Below, one piece after another: positions 22,164 to 29,949 of a stretch of 33,344 nucleotides of DNA; positions within the stretch are counted from its first letter, which is position 1, and each line of letters opens with the position of its first letter. The notes under the pieces are model-generated. The model saw only the letters and a program-made list of their open reading frames with translations. It ran no database searches and had not been told where the DNA came from. Location of the stretch: NCBI GenBank assembly GCA_910587275.1, contig CAJUMD010000029.1:1-33344 (forward strand). Reading direction: 5' to 3'. Made by a program: the position numbers and the translations under genes. Origin of the DNA: an uncultured Kineothrix sp. (lineage in GTDB: Bacteria > Bacillota > Clostridia > Lachnospirales > Lachnospiraceae).

Positions 22164-23558
22164 TTAATTCATGTAAATCTTTCCGCCGCCTATATAAATG
22201 GCATCATCCATTTGTATTTTGGCCGCTCCCTGCTGCATGACAATTTCATTTGCGGCAGATAGCCGCACGCCTGCCCCGCTGCTTTTAATGCAAAGATCGC
22301 CCGCTGACTGTACCGTGATGTTTTTATCGCTGACAATCCTTATTCCCTCACGGTCGGAAAGTTCGACCAAAAGTCCCTTGTTATTTCTCAGGCAGAGGGA
22401 ATCCGGCGTAAACAGGATTTCCTTCTCCTGCCGGTTCTTCCATGATTTCTCATCCGGATTGCTCCTTCCCCCCGCTTCGCCCAAATGGACTGCGGATGCC
22501 GCATAAGCATTGCCTTCCTCCCTGCCGGGGAAAATGATTCTCACCGTGTCCCCCACTTCGGGCATACAGTACCATCCGGTTCCATCCGGCGTGGAATAAA
22601 CCGTTGCGTAATCAAACCAGCGGCAGCCGCAGCCGTTTTTATTTTCATCCTCCTGTATCCTGACCTGTATCATTGTCTTATTTACTGCCGTTACCTCCGC
22701 CTTTAAGGAAACCCCTGCTAGTTTTTCATTGTACTGCACCTGCTGCAGGCCGCCCTTTGGCGTAACCATCCGGTATTCATGGTACAATTCCTGCCCTTCC
22801 AACCAACTCCGAATCTCCCCAATCACATAATCCCTTCCCTGAAATTTTAAGTGCCGGCCCAATCCGTAAATCTCCCTTGAGCGGAACCGGTAGGAGACGG
22901 CATCTTTCAGCTCCGCCTGCCCCGTCCCGTATGCGTCCTGTCTCCGGAAGCCATTATAATCCTGCAGCATCTCGTAACTGTCCGCCGGGAAATCATCCGG
23001 TATATGTTCTTTCCGGTATCCGAAATAAATATTCTTTCCCGGTACCGTATCTTCGGGTATCAGCGGGATGCCCGCATAAGATGCCACCCTTTTGAGGAAC
23101 TCCCAATCCGTCTCCCGGTACTGGAAAAAGAACTTACGCGGCTGTTCCTCCTGCTTCTCCAACATAATATAATTCCCGCCTGCCGCTTCCATACAGATGC
23201 CGATTATGTCATTGTACCGGAATCCGGCATCCTGGAAGGAACGTATATGCGGCTTCAAATCCAGCAGACAGCTTCCGGTTTCCAGCTCCAGCGTCAGGAA
23301 TGACACCTGGTTTTCCTTCCGTATCCGCAGCCCCGTCAGGATGCCGACAAAAAACCTTTTTTCTTCTTCCTGCTCCGAAACGGCCTTTACGCTGACCCAT
23401 GTCTCCGTTTCCGCCTTCCGTAAATATTCCTTCTCCTTTTCCTGGCTGATCAGTCCGGTCAGCCGCAATACCCCGTGCCGGTTCAATCCCCTTTCACTTT
23501 CCAGTTCCACAATATGAATGAATTCAAAAGGTTCCACCGATAATTTTACTGCCCGCAT
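22164..23558 (-). CDS. VgrG-like spike protein 1 (short form)
   Basis: The 464-residue protein has the gp27-like VgrG/gpD core (QYRETDWEFLKRVASYAG at about 146-163; FRYNDIIGICMEAAGG at 113-128), a gp5-like OB region (WYCMPEVGDTVRIIFPGREEGNAYAAS) and a short beta needle (DREGIRIVSDKNITVQSAGDL) ending with IQMDDAIYIGGGKIYMN. It lacks the 130-residue C-terminal extension of VgrG-2 and VgrG-3, so it probably carries a different tip. ATG 23558 has GGAGG at a spacing of 8, and the DcrB/EagR-like gene ends 4 bases upstream, so the two are coupled. Confidence 0.85.
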   Translation of the reverse strand: MRAVKLSVEPFEFIHIVELESERGLNRHGVLRLTGLISQEKEKEYLRKAETETWVSVKAVSEQEEEKRFFVGILTGLRIRKENQVSFLTLELETGSCLLDLKPHIRSFQDAGFRYNDIIGICMEAAGGNYIMLEKQEEQPRKFFFQYRETDWEFLKRVASYAGIPLIPEDTVPGKNIYFGYRKEHIPDDFPADSYEMLQDYNGFRRQDAYGTGQAELKDAVSYRFRSREIYGLGRHLKFQGRDYVIGEIRSWLEGQELYHEYRMVTPKGGLQQVQYNEKLAGVSLKAEVTAVNKTMIQVRIQEDENKNGCGCRWFDYATVYSTPDGTGWYCMPEVGDTVRIIFPGREEGNAYAASAVHLGEAGGRSNPDEKSWKNRQEKEILFTPDSLCLRNNKGLLVELSDREGIRIVSDKNITVQSAGDLCIKSSGAGVRLSAANEIVMQQGAAKIQMDDAIYIGGGKIYMN

Positions 23559-23561
23559 TTC

Positions 23562-24131
23562 CTATTCCTCCTTCTCTGCCGGTAAAACGGACTCCCATAT
23601 CATCCGCACCGTCTCTTTCCATTTTTTATGTTCCCCGTAACGGCAGTTAAAACTGCCCTGTACGAATTTCCCTCCGACAACTGCGGCAAGCATCATATTA
23701 TAAAGATCACTGTCCATGGCATGGCTGCGGAAAGGGAAAAAATATCCTTCTGTTTCCTTTAGTTCTTCCGGCGGATACAGACGGTAATCCGGGTTCGCCC
23801 TGCGGACTGCCGCCATCATCCGTTCCGCCACCGCCCTGATGTCTTCACAGGGCATTTCCTTCGGAAATACCGTAAACCCTAAATTTACGCCAAGATCCAG
23901 CGTGGTCAGGATGATCCGGGGGCGGAATTCCGAGGGGTATTTTACCCTTGCATACGCTTCCGGCATCTCCTCCATCGTCTGCGGGAGAAAAACGGAGATT
24001 TCCCCAAACAAAATTTCCCGGCTGAATGTTATAATTTCCCCGTCCATGTAAATCCCGTCTTCCAGTGAGGCATATTTTTCCTTCTTTTTTTCTTCCCTCA
24101 TTTTTAATACTGTTTCATCCATATATCCCAT
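23562..24131 (-). CDS. DcrB/EagR-like candidate chaperone for spike or effector loading
   Basis: I choose ATG 24131 because AAGGAGG lies 9 bases upstream; the frame is open to 24158. The 189-residue soluble protein has a charged N-terminus, a strand-rich middle (FGEISVFLPQTMEEMPEAYARVKYP, then PRIILTTLDLGVNLGFTVFP) and a C-terminal GKFVQGSFNCRYGEHKKWKETVRMIWESV. That order resembles DcrB/EagR-type proteins, the chaperones that bind transmembrane segments of PAAR/Rhs effectors. The assignment is from pattern only. Its place directly upstream of VgrG-1, and the presence of hydrophobic segments in the lysozyme and Rhs effectors, fit the idea. Confidence 0.5.
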   Translation of the reverse strand: MGYMDETVLKMREEKKKEKYASLEDGIYMDGEIITFSREILFGEISVFLPQTMEEMPEAYARVKYPSEFRPRIILTTLDLGVNLGFTVFPKEMPCEDIRAVAERMMAAVRRANPDYRLYPPEELKETEGYFFPFRSHAMDSDLYNMMLAAVVGGKFVQGSFNCRYGEHKKWKETVRMIWESVLPAEKEE

Positions 24132-24145
24132 ATACGACTTCCTCC

Positions 24146-24673
24146 TTACAGCGGCCATTTCCCGCTCTCCACGATATGTATTTCCCTCAGTCCGATACCT
24201 GCCGCGCCGCGCCTTAACATACTTTCCAGCACATCCATCCTTACCATGACATAAGTCCTGTCCATTCCTTTTGTTTCCAGAATGACTTTTCCCGACAGCT
24301 TTTCCCGTTCCATGAAAATATCCGTCCCGCCGGCTCCTTTTGCCAGCTTTACCGACTGCTCCTGCTTTAAAAACGGCAGGTAATATGCCATGCTTCTTTT
24401 TCTCTCTTTGGAATATAAAACAATTCTGGCGAACTTCAATGCAGGGGCATACTGCAGCAAAACATCCCTTACCGTTTTACTGACCATAAAACACGGGAAT
24501 GTTATGACGTCCGTGAAAACCATCTGCATGTGTCTTTCCGTCAGGAATATCAGATGTTTCGGTATCTCATATGCATGTTTCCCCTGCAGTGTCCTTGCAT
24601 CCAGTTTTCCATACCAATCCTTTGGCACGGGCGCAACATAATTTCCATCCACATATATCCAAAAATATTTCAT
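24146..24673 (-). CDS. Spike-associated protein B, paralogue of 29950-30447, function unknown
   Basis: ATG 24673 is chosen because the paralogue begins with the same MKYF; a GGTGGTG-rich site precedes it. The roughly 175-residue protein shares with the paralogue Y-VDxNYVAPVP, HMQMVFTDVITFPCFMVS, the strand ARIVLYSKE, MAYYLPFLKQ and VRMDVLESMLRR. There is no signal or membrane segment. Both paralogues stand upstream of a VgrG-like gene, so an adaptor, baseplate-linker or chaperone role is plausible. I do not recognise the family. Confidence 0.75.
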   Translation of the reverse strand: MKYFWIYVDGNYVAPVPKDWYGKLDARTLQGKHAYEIPKHLIFLTERHMQMVFTDVITFPCFMVSKTVRDVLLQYAPALKFARIVLYSKERKRSMAYYLPFLKQEQSVKLAKGAGGTDIFMEREKLSGKVILETKGMDRTYVMVRMDVLESMLRRGAAGIGLREIHIVESGKWPL

Positions 24674-24731
24674 GTCACCACCACCCTTCTGCACACAATG
24701 CTGCCATTTCCCATACCCTTTTTTCCGCGGC

Positions 24732-25568
24732 TCACGGAACCCTTATTATGACAATACTTGCATTGTCCACGTCTTCACTGATTTTGGCATTCACCAGTTC
24801 CGTCAGTTCCAATGCCTTTTCCCCGCAGCTTCCCCGTTTTGCCAGACATTCCTCGATTTCCCTCCAGGAAACCCCTTCATACATTCCATCGCTTAAGAGC
24901 ACCACGTACTCCCCGCCGTATAACGTAACCGGAACGTCAAAGAACTCTATGTCGCGGAAACCGTCCTGTCCCACATAATTGTAGGTACGGTGCTGCTCCA
25001 GCAGGGAAACCGCCGCCTGTCTGGTCAGCTTCCCTTCTATGTATTTCTGCCTTGCCAGCACACTTACCGTATGGCCCGATGTGACAGGCACCAGCTCGCC
25101 GTTTCTGTAAACCGCAGTTTTCACGTTTCCCACTGACGCGTAATACAGTTTCCTGCTTTTTACCATCACGGCCGCTACCGAAGCCGAACCGCGTTCCCCG
25201 TTCAGGCGTTCCAGGATACTGCGGTTCGCCGCATGGAAAGCCCTGCGGAAATAATACTGCGGGTTGTAAAAGGCATTGCTGTCGCGGAACATATCCACGA
25301 ACACCTCCACGGCAGTCCGGCTGGCAATCCTGCCCCCGTAGCCGCTTCCCATCCCGTCCGCAAGCACCGCCATGATTCCGCCCTCCCCTTCCACGGTTCC
25401 GTAAGCGTCTTCCTGAATCTCCCTGCTCCCAATGGTGGCACAGGTGCCTGTCTCATATCCCGCATGTCCTTTTCCCTGCCGTCCGATAACGAGGAACCGG
25501 TATGCCGTAAGGCACAAAGCCATAACCCCAAGGGCCCACATTGTTGGTACGTAAATATCCATCCCCAT
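24732..25568 (-). CDS. Membrane-anchored PP2C-family serine/threonine phosphatase
   Basis: The 278-residue protein has an N-terminal membrane helix (about 7-27) and a complete PP2C domain: GSREIQEDAYG (Glu 53, Asp 54), VLADGMGSGYGG (Asp 71), SVAAVMV, ASVGNVKTAVYRNG, LLSDGMYEG (Asp 227) and a final VDNASIVII (Asp 268). All metal-binding positions are intact, so an active Mn/Mg phosphatase acting on phospho-Ser/Thr at the membrane is likely. It lies directly after two FHA genes, suggesting that it removes the phosphates the FHA domains read, as PppA does in type VI secretion. The matching kinase is not in the window. Confidence 0.9.
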   Translation of the reverse strand: MGMDIYVPTMWALGVMALCLTAYRFLVIGRQGKGHAGYETGTCATIGSREIQEDAYGTVEGEGGIMAVLADGMGSGYGGRIASRTAVEVFVDMFRDSNAFYNPQYYFRRAFHAANRSILERLNGERGSASVAAVMVKSRKLYYASVGNVKTAVYRNGELVPVTSGHTVSVLARQKYIEGKLTRQAAVSLLEQHRTYNYVGQDGFRDIEFFDVPVTLYGGEYVVLLSDGMYEGVSWREIEECLAKRGSCGEKALELTELVNAKISEDVDNASIVIIRVP

Positions 25569-25579
25569 ATGCCAGCCCT

Positions 25580-26146
25580 CTATTCCGTTTCCTTATTTAT
25601 ATTATTTGTATTGTTTATATTATTTGTATCTGTATTTAACGGCTGCTCATTCCACATGAAATTCTCCCCGCAGAACGGGACGAACACAAAGATACTGTCA
25701 CCCATCTCTATCGTATCAAAAGAGCCCAGTACCGCAGGCGTATACACTGCGGAATCATTGAGGTATACAATCCCGTTGCTGTCGCCCGGAAGCAGGACCG
25801 TTTCCCTTTTCTTCGGATCGAATACGATAATCCCGTGGTTCCTCCTGGAGATTTTATTATCCCCAAGGATTTGAATGTCCATGTCGTCCGCCCGTCCGAT
25901 AAAGTTTTTGCCCGACTTAATCCGGTAATCCTTCCCCTGTCTCGGCCCCGATATGCATACCAGCCATCCGCATACCGGATTCATCTCCTGCAGGAACAGC
26001 AGTTCTTCCACTGCCTCCTCGCTGTACCCCGTCTCCTTTTTTTCCTTTGTCGCCGTTTCAATGTTGCAGTACGGACATACGGTACCGTACCTCCTCGCAG
26101 AAAACATGTGCCCGTTTTGGCAGCGGATTAAATTACTGTTACCCAT
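25580..26146 (-). CDS. FHA-domain protein with N-terminal zinc ribbon (FHA-1)
   Basis: The 188-residue protein opens with a zinc-ribbon-like CQNGHMF followed by CPYC (Cys 9, 24, 27; His 13 possible), then an acidic helix and an FHA domain (about 60-158) with the strand KNFIGRADDMDI (Gly-Arg 84-85), KISRRNHG (Ser 100, Arg 101-102, His 104) and DSNGIVYLND. These are the residues with which FHA domains bind phosphothreonine. The last 15 residues are a low-complexity asparagine-rich tail. It is cytoplasmic and sits between a second FHA gene and the PP2C gene, most likely as a phosphorylation-dependent regulator of injection-system assembly. Confidence 0.88.
   Translation of the reverse strand: MGNSNLIRCQNGHMFSARRYGTVCPYCNIETATKEKKETGYSEEAVEELLFLQEMNPVCGWLVCISGPRQGKDYRIKSGKNFIGRADDMDIQILGDNKISRRNHGIIVFDPKKRETVLLPGDSNGIVYLNDSAVYTPAVLGSFDTIEMGDSIFVFVPFCGENFMWNEQPLNTDTNNINNTNNINKETE
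25596..25631 (-). repeat. 18-bp tandem duplication in the FHA-1 tail
   Basis: Two adjacent 18-base units (25596-25613 and 25614-25631) differ at one or two positions and encode the asparagine-rich NNTNNIN tail near the C-terminus. This is a minor length-variable site without clear function. Confidence 0.75.
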
Positions 26147-26195
26147 AGCTTAAATCCTTCCTTTCTTATGTGTTTTATTGTGTTTTGTTGTAAAT

Positions 26196-26762
26196 CTACC
26201 TGATCATCAGCCGGTTCATTCCGACAAACAGGACATCACCGCTTTCCACACGGCACGGCGTATTTGCGGAGATTCTGTACAGCCTGCCGTCCTGCGCCTT
26301 CCGGATACTGATTCCATTGGTGCTTCCAAGATCTTCTATGTACCAGTTCCCGCCTGAATAATTCAGTACCGCATGTTCCACGTCCACCATGCCCGAATAG
26401 GGACTTTGACTTAAATCCACATCCACCTGGTTCTCACCCATATCCCTTCCAAGCACCAGCGAGACTTTCCCGTACATGTCCCATACCATCAGTTCCGTGT
26501 CCTCCTCGCTGAAAAGTACCATCTCGGATATGGTTCCCGCATCCTCCGGCAGCATATGCCCTTCCGCACCGCCCCGTAGGAGTCTCCGCTCCCCTGCCTT
26601 CTTCTCGGAAAGCGCCAGCAGGATAAAAAATACCGCGGCGGCGGTTCCTGCCGCCAGCACCCATGTGCGGTACCTGCCTTCCTCCATATAAATCCATGCA
26701 ATTCCCGCAATCGCGGCACAAATACATGCAATCCATAAATCCATTCCTGTTCTTTTGTCCAT
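26196..26762 (-). CDS. Membrane FHA-domain protein (FHA-2)
   Basis: The 188-residue protein has two membrane helices (about 8-25 and 33-51), a linker and a C-terminal FHA domain with LVLGRD (104-107), a VEHAVLNY strand where the family has S-xx-H, and DLGSTNGISI (144-153). The phosphothreonine-contact pattern is good apart from the weakly placed serine. It would hold a phosphopeptide-binding module at the inner face of the membrane. ATG 26762 has a strong GGAGGGAGAAGG region upstream. Together with FHA-1 and PP2C it forms the regulatory block. Confidence 0.85.
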   Translation of the reverse strand: MDKRTGMDLWIACICAAIAGIAWIYMEEGRYRTWVLAAGTAAAVFFILLALSEKKAGERRLLRGGAEGHMLPEDAGTISEMVLFSEEDTELMVWDMYGKVSLVLGRDMGENQVDVDLSQSPYSGMVDVEHAVLNYSGGNWYIEDLGSTNGISIRKAQDGRLYRISANTPCRVESGDVLFVGMNRLMIR

Positions 26763-26788
26763 TTCCTTCTCCCTCCGGAACTGTTTTA

Positions 26789-27247
26789 TTATCTGCGTAT
26801 TCCCATATACTTTTCAAAAAAATCCGACGTATCCAATGGATTTGCCTTCTTCTTCCCTGTTTTCCTTAACTGTTCCTCATGGATTTCCCCGTTTTCCGGG
26901 TTGAATCCGAAGAAGCGCTCAAAATTTGCCGCCATATGGCTTGGATCAAATTCCCGGTTTTCGGGCGTTCTTTTTTTCACGGTTTTTTCGCTTTCCTGTT
27001 CCGGCTTTTTTCCCTTCTTCCGTGCGGTTTGCCGAAGACGACCGTCATATTCCTTTCTTTTGGTTTCATCACTCAACACGGCATATGCTTCCGATATCTC
27101 ACGGAATCTGTTTTCCGCTTCCTTGTTCCCCGGATTGGCATCCGGGTGGTATTTTTTCGACAGTCTACGGTATGCCTTTTTTATTTCCTCCTGGGTTACA
27201 TTGCCTGCGCTGCCCAGTTCAAGTACTGTGTAATAATTTTTTTCCAT
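26789..27247 (-). CDS. J-domain (DnaJ-like) co-chaperone
   Basis: ATG 27247 is preferred (GGAGG at spacing 6) over ATG 27259, giving 152 residues. The N-terminal J domain has YYTVLELG, EEIKKAYRRLSKKYHPDANPG with HPD at 34-36, and FREISEAYAVLSDETKRKEYD. The rest is lysine-rich and ends with NPLDTSDFFEKYMGIRR; there is no zinc-finger or DnaJ C-terminal domain. Such short J proteins recruit Hsp70 to one client. Its place at the head of the FHA/PP2C block suggests a client within the injection system, which I infer only from context. Confidence 0.9.
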   Translation of the reverse strand: MEKNYYTVLELGSAGNVTQEEIKKAYRRLSKKYHPDANPGNKEAENRFREISEAYAVLSDETKRKEYDGRLRQTARKKGKKPEQESEKTVKKRTPENREFDPSHMAANFERFFGFNPENGEIHEEQLRKTGKKKANPLDTSDFFEKYMGIRR

Positions 27248-27362
27248 TTGCTCCTCCATCCTCTTGTGTGTTTTTGTTTATACGTGTCATTCCGGTTCCC
27301 ATACATTTCTTCCGTTGGAATTTTTCCAAGCTGATATGTCCGTCTCCGCCAGTCATATTCTT

Positions 27363-28094
27363 TTACCACCCCAGCATTTCCAAAAATCCATGATCCAAGA
27401 TATCCTCCACTTCTGAAATATCTATGGCAAATTCGTTGTATGTCACGACTTCATTTAAGACAATTACAAACTGTCTGCCGTTCACGTACCATCCGAAATT
27501 GGTTCCGGCAGTAATATCCCATTCTTCCTTCTGCAAACTTCCCGCAAGTCCTTCGTCCTGTATATAACGCTCGCTGATTTTTCTCTCTCCTTTCCTTCCA
27601 TCCCACATGGTAACGTTTTCAAATCGGTCTTCCACCAGCATTCCGCACAACGCATCAAAATCATTAACTACATCATTTAATGTCAGTATTTTCCCTGTAC
27701 CAATATCCACAGTTGTTGTAAGTATGATTGGACTCAGTTTTTGCCCATTGGTGGTTCCGCCATAAGATCCCTTATAACAAATACTAAACACCCTATCATT
27801 CAGAAACTTTATTTCATAATCCAAGTCATGAAACAGATTATTGTCCTCATACAAATACCCTCCTACCAGTTTTGTTGCATCTTCTTTTATCAGGACGTTA
27901 ACCTTTTCTTCCCTTATTTCATCTCCAAGTCCTTGTATTTGTGGATAAAAAATACGTATGTTGTTATTTTGGTTCTTATCGCTGTATTCACTTTTTATCA
28001 CGGATAGTCCCACCATCTCCGTTCCTGTAAAAGATTGCACCGCCATAGTCATGACCATCACGGTTAACGCAATAATCATTCTCCACTTTTCCAT
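27363..28094 (-). CDS. Secreted or anchored DUF4163/DUF3298-like protein related to RsiV
   Basis: The 243-residue protein has an N-terminal hydrophobic signal/anchor (about 5-22), then NIRIFYPQIQGLGDEIREEKVN, the strand LDYEIKFLNDRVFSICYKGSYGGT, a loop, and TTVDIGTGKILTLNDVV. This order is typical of DUF4163 followed by DUF3298, the extracytoplasmic part of RsiV and PdaC. In RsiV that part binds lysozyme; here the intracellular anti-sigma segment is absent. Because two lysozyme-like effectors occur in the window, I infer a possible lysozyme-binding immunity protein. It lies between VgrG-3 and the DnaJ gene. A 20-codon fragment of a second copy remains at 29880-29939. Confidence 0.7.
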   Translation of the reverse strand: MEKWRMIIALTVMVMTMAVQSFTGTEMVGLSVIKSEYSDKNQNNNIRIFYPQIQGLGDEIREEKVNVLIKEDATKLVGGYLYEDNNLFHDLDYEIKFLNDRVFSICYKGSYGGTTNGQKLSPIILTTTVDIGTGKILTLNDVVNDFDALCGMLVEDRFENVTMWDGRKGERKISERYIQDEGLAGSLQKEEWDITAGTNFGWYVNGRQFVIVLNEVVTYNEFAIDISEVEDILDHGFLEMLGW

Positions 28095-28155
28095 TTCTTA
28101 ATTCGCCTTTCCGTGAAAAGAAGTCCTCCCGCTCCTTTCCCGCCACACAATGCCA

Positions 28156-29853
28156 TTATTCATCCTCCGGTACCGTATGTCCGCCTTTCACCGTAAATAT
28201 TTCCATACCCTGCAGGGCATCCGGAAATCTTACGTCCTTTCCGCATTTTCCCGCCATTACATCCTCCATTGCCAACGTCTGCCGTCCCCCCGCTATCTTG
28301 GGAACCGCACTGCACGCCGCCAGTTCCATTACACCGCCCGCACCGAATTTGAGAACATTCTCCGCCGGAACCGCCGCCATTGCGGAATAGGATATCTGCC
28401 AACCGTCCGGTTCCCTGTCTTTCCCGGACGCCGTCGGCATCTCGGCTGCGGCGCCGTCCACTTTTCCATTCGTTTGTACTCCCCCCGGCGCATAAAAATT
28501 GAAATCCCTGCATATTTCAATATTGGAACGGGATGTCCGGTACAAAATTTCCACCGGTGCCGAAGACATGCATTTTCTCCCGTTTATGCTGATTCCCCCT
28601 GCCGCTTCCAGCACAATGTCCCGGCTGCTGTCCAAACGGACTCCGTTCCCATCCTCCAGCTTTAAGGACACGGCACCGTCCTTTCCTTCCATAAACATCC
28701 TGTCCGGATACAGCCCCGCCTTCCTGTCATGCCGTGTGTGCAATTCCCTGTTTTGTACGTTACCGCACGCACTGCTTTCCCTGTTCCCCCGCAATGCGTG
28801 CAGGGCAATCCCGTCCCCTTCTTCCCCCGACGGGAAATACAGCATGACTTCCGTTCCAATCTCCGGCATGCAATAGCAGAGATTTCCTGTTTCCGGTACC
28901 CACGGCCATGGATAGTCCGCTTTTTCTTCCTTATCCATATCCAACCGGATATAAATACTTTCCATCTCCGCTCTCCGAACGGTTCCCTTCAAACGCACAC
29001 CCTTAAGCCTTTCATTTGCCCTCCTTTTACGGTATGTAAAATGCTCTTTGCCAAGCAGATAAGTATATACAGCCTCCCCTTTGGAAAAGAGCATGTTTTT
29101 GCGGAATACGGTATATCTGCTTCCGCTGTGGATGATACGGTCGCCAATCTCCCATGCGCCGCTGCCCTCCGTTTCCATGTAAGCCGCCGTCATTACGCTT
29201 ATCCCGTCCCCATACCCTTCCGCATAATATCCTCCGTCAATCCCCCACGCCAGCATACCGGAAGAATCCGCTTCCCATTCCACCCCATTTCCCATTCCTA
29301 CCCCAAACCGGAAGCATGTATTGCCGTTGCCGCATGCCGGATAAATAACGGTGTGGAAATGTCCTGCCAGCCGTTTCATAAACTCCCAGTCCGTTTCCCC
29401 GTATTGGATAATGGGAACGCCTATGGCACGCCCGGTTTCCGCGAACCAGGAAAACTCCGTTTCCCCATAATCCCTGACTGTTTCCTCCGCCACGCGCTCA
29501 TATGGCATGTCCGCATTTTGAAAACTCCGTTTTTTCACCTCTCTGTCAAGAAGAATACTCCGGCTGGTAAACCCTATTTCCGCACCGGTATACCCGCCTT
29601 CCGCATGGAATGCCACGGTTCCCACCAGTCCGTCGAACAATATCCTCCCGCCTTCCCCTTCCACCACAATCCGGCTGTCGCAAAAATCCGTATGCAAAGC
29701 CTCCCTGCCATATTCCGCCATGACAACCGCCTCCAGCATCCCGCTTCCATGCTCGTTTTCCTTTATTGCAGTCTCCATCCTGATAATAGCCTGCAGCGGG
29801 AGGGCCGTATGTACCGTTATTCCGTTTTCCCTTACTGTATAGTATTTTTCCAT
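28156..29853 (-). CDS. VgrG-like spike protein 3 with C-terminal extension
   Basis: The 565-residue protein has the gp27-like VgrG/gpD core (MPYERVAEETVRDYGETEF, then QYGETDWEFMKRLAGHFH), a gp5-like region (YIRLDMDKEEKADYPWPW and CYCMPEIGTEVMLYF), a beta needle (VSLKLEDGNGVRLDSSRDIV) and an extension with SNIEICRDFNFYAPGGVQTN, SYSAMAAVP and MEDVMAGK. It aligns with VgrG-2 over its full length, including the extension, but lacks the tandem repeat. A DUF4280 tip protein is not directly downstream, so it may serve the GH24 effector encoded upstream. An AAAGGATGG ribosome site precedes ATG 29853. Confidence 0.85.
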   Translation of the reverse strand: MEKYYTVRENGITVHTALPLQAIIRMETAIKENEHGSGMLEAVVMAEYGREALHTDFCDSRIVVEGEGGRILFDGLVGTVAFHAEGGYTGAEIGFTSRSILLDREVKKRSFQNADMPYERVAEETVRDYGETEFSWFAETGRAIGVPIIQYGETDWEFMKRLAGHFHTVIYPACGNGNTCFRFGVGMGNGVEWEADSSGMLAWGIDGGYYAEGYGDGISVMTAAYMETEGSGAWEIGDRIIHSGSRYTVFRKNMLFSKGEAVYTYLLGKEHFTYRKRRANERLKGVRLKGTVRRAEMESIYIRLDMDKEEKADYPWPWVPETGNLCYCMPEIGTEVMLYFPSGEEGDGIALHALRGNRESSACGNVQNRELHTRHDRKAGLYPDRMFMEGKDGAVSLKLEDGNGVRLDSSRDIVLEAAGGISINGRKCMSSAPVEILYRTSRSNIEICRDFNFYAPGGVQTNGKVDGAAAEMPTASGKDREPDGWQISYSAMAAVPAENVLKFGAGGVMELAACSAVPKIAGGRQTLAMEDVMAGKCGKDVRFPDALQGMEIFTVKGGHTVPEDE

Positions 29854-29879
29854 GTTTCCATCCTTTCATCCCCACTGTC

Positions 29880-29939
29880 CAATTTCTCCAAAAACCCCTT
29901 ATCCGGTATGTCCTCCACTTCCGAAATGTCTATGGAGAA
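29880..29939 (-). pseudogene. C-terminal fragment of a lost RsiV-like gene
   Basis: Twenty codons read FSIDISEVEDIPDKGFLEKL, matching FAIDISEVEDILDHGFLEML at the end of the intact gene at 27363-28094, with clear base-level similarity. Nothing else of the gene remains; the fragment begins right after the stop of spike-associated protein A and leads into the VgrG-3 ribosome site. It shows that a second copy once stood between these two genes. Confidence 0.75.
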
Positions 29940-29949
29940 TTAATTCCTG

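Noticed and set aside
27260..27362. Gap between the RsiV-like and DnaJ genes, with a short open stretch reading EYDWRRRTYQLGKIP
   Set aside because: It lacks a start codon with a ribosome site and matches nothing else in the window.
28729..29943. Plus-strand open frame of 404 codons opposite VgrG-3
   Set aside because: Shadow of the spike gene; composition is dominated by His, Pro, Phe and Arg.
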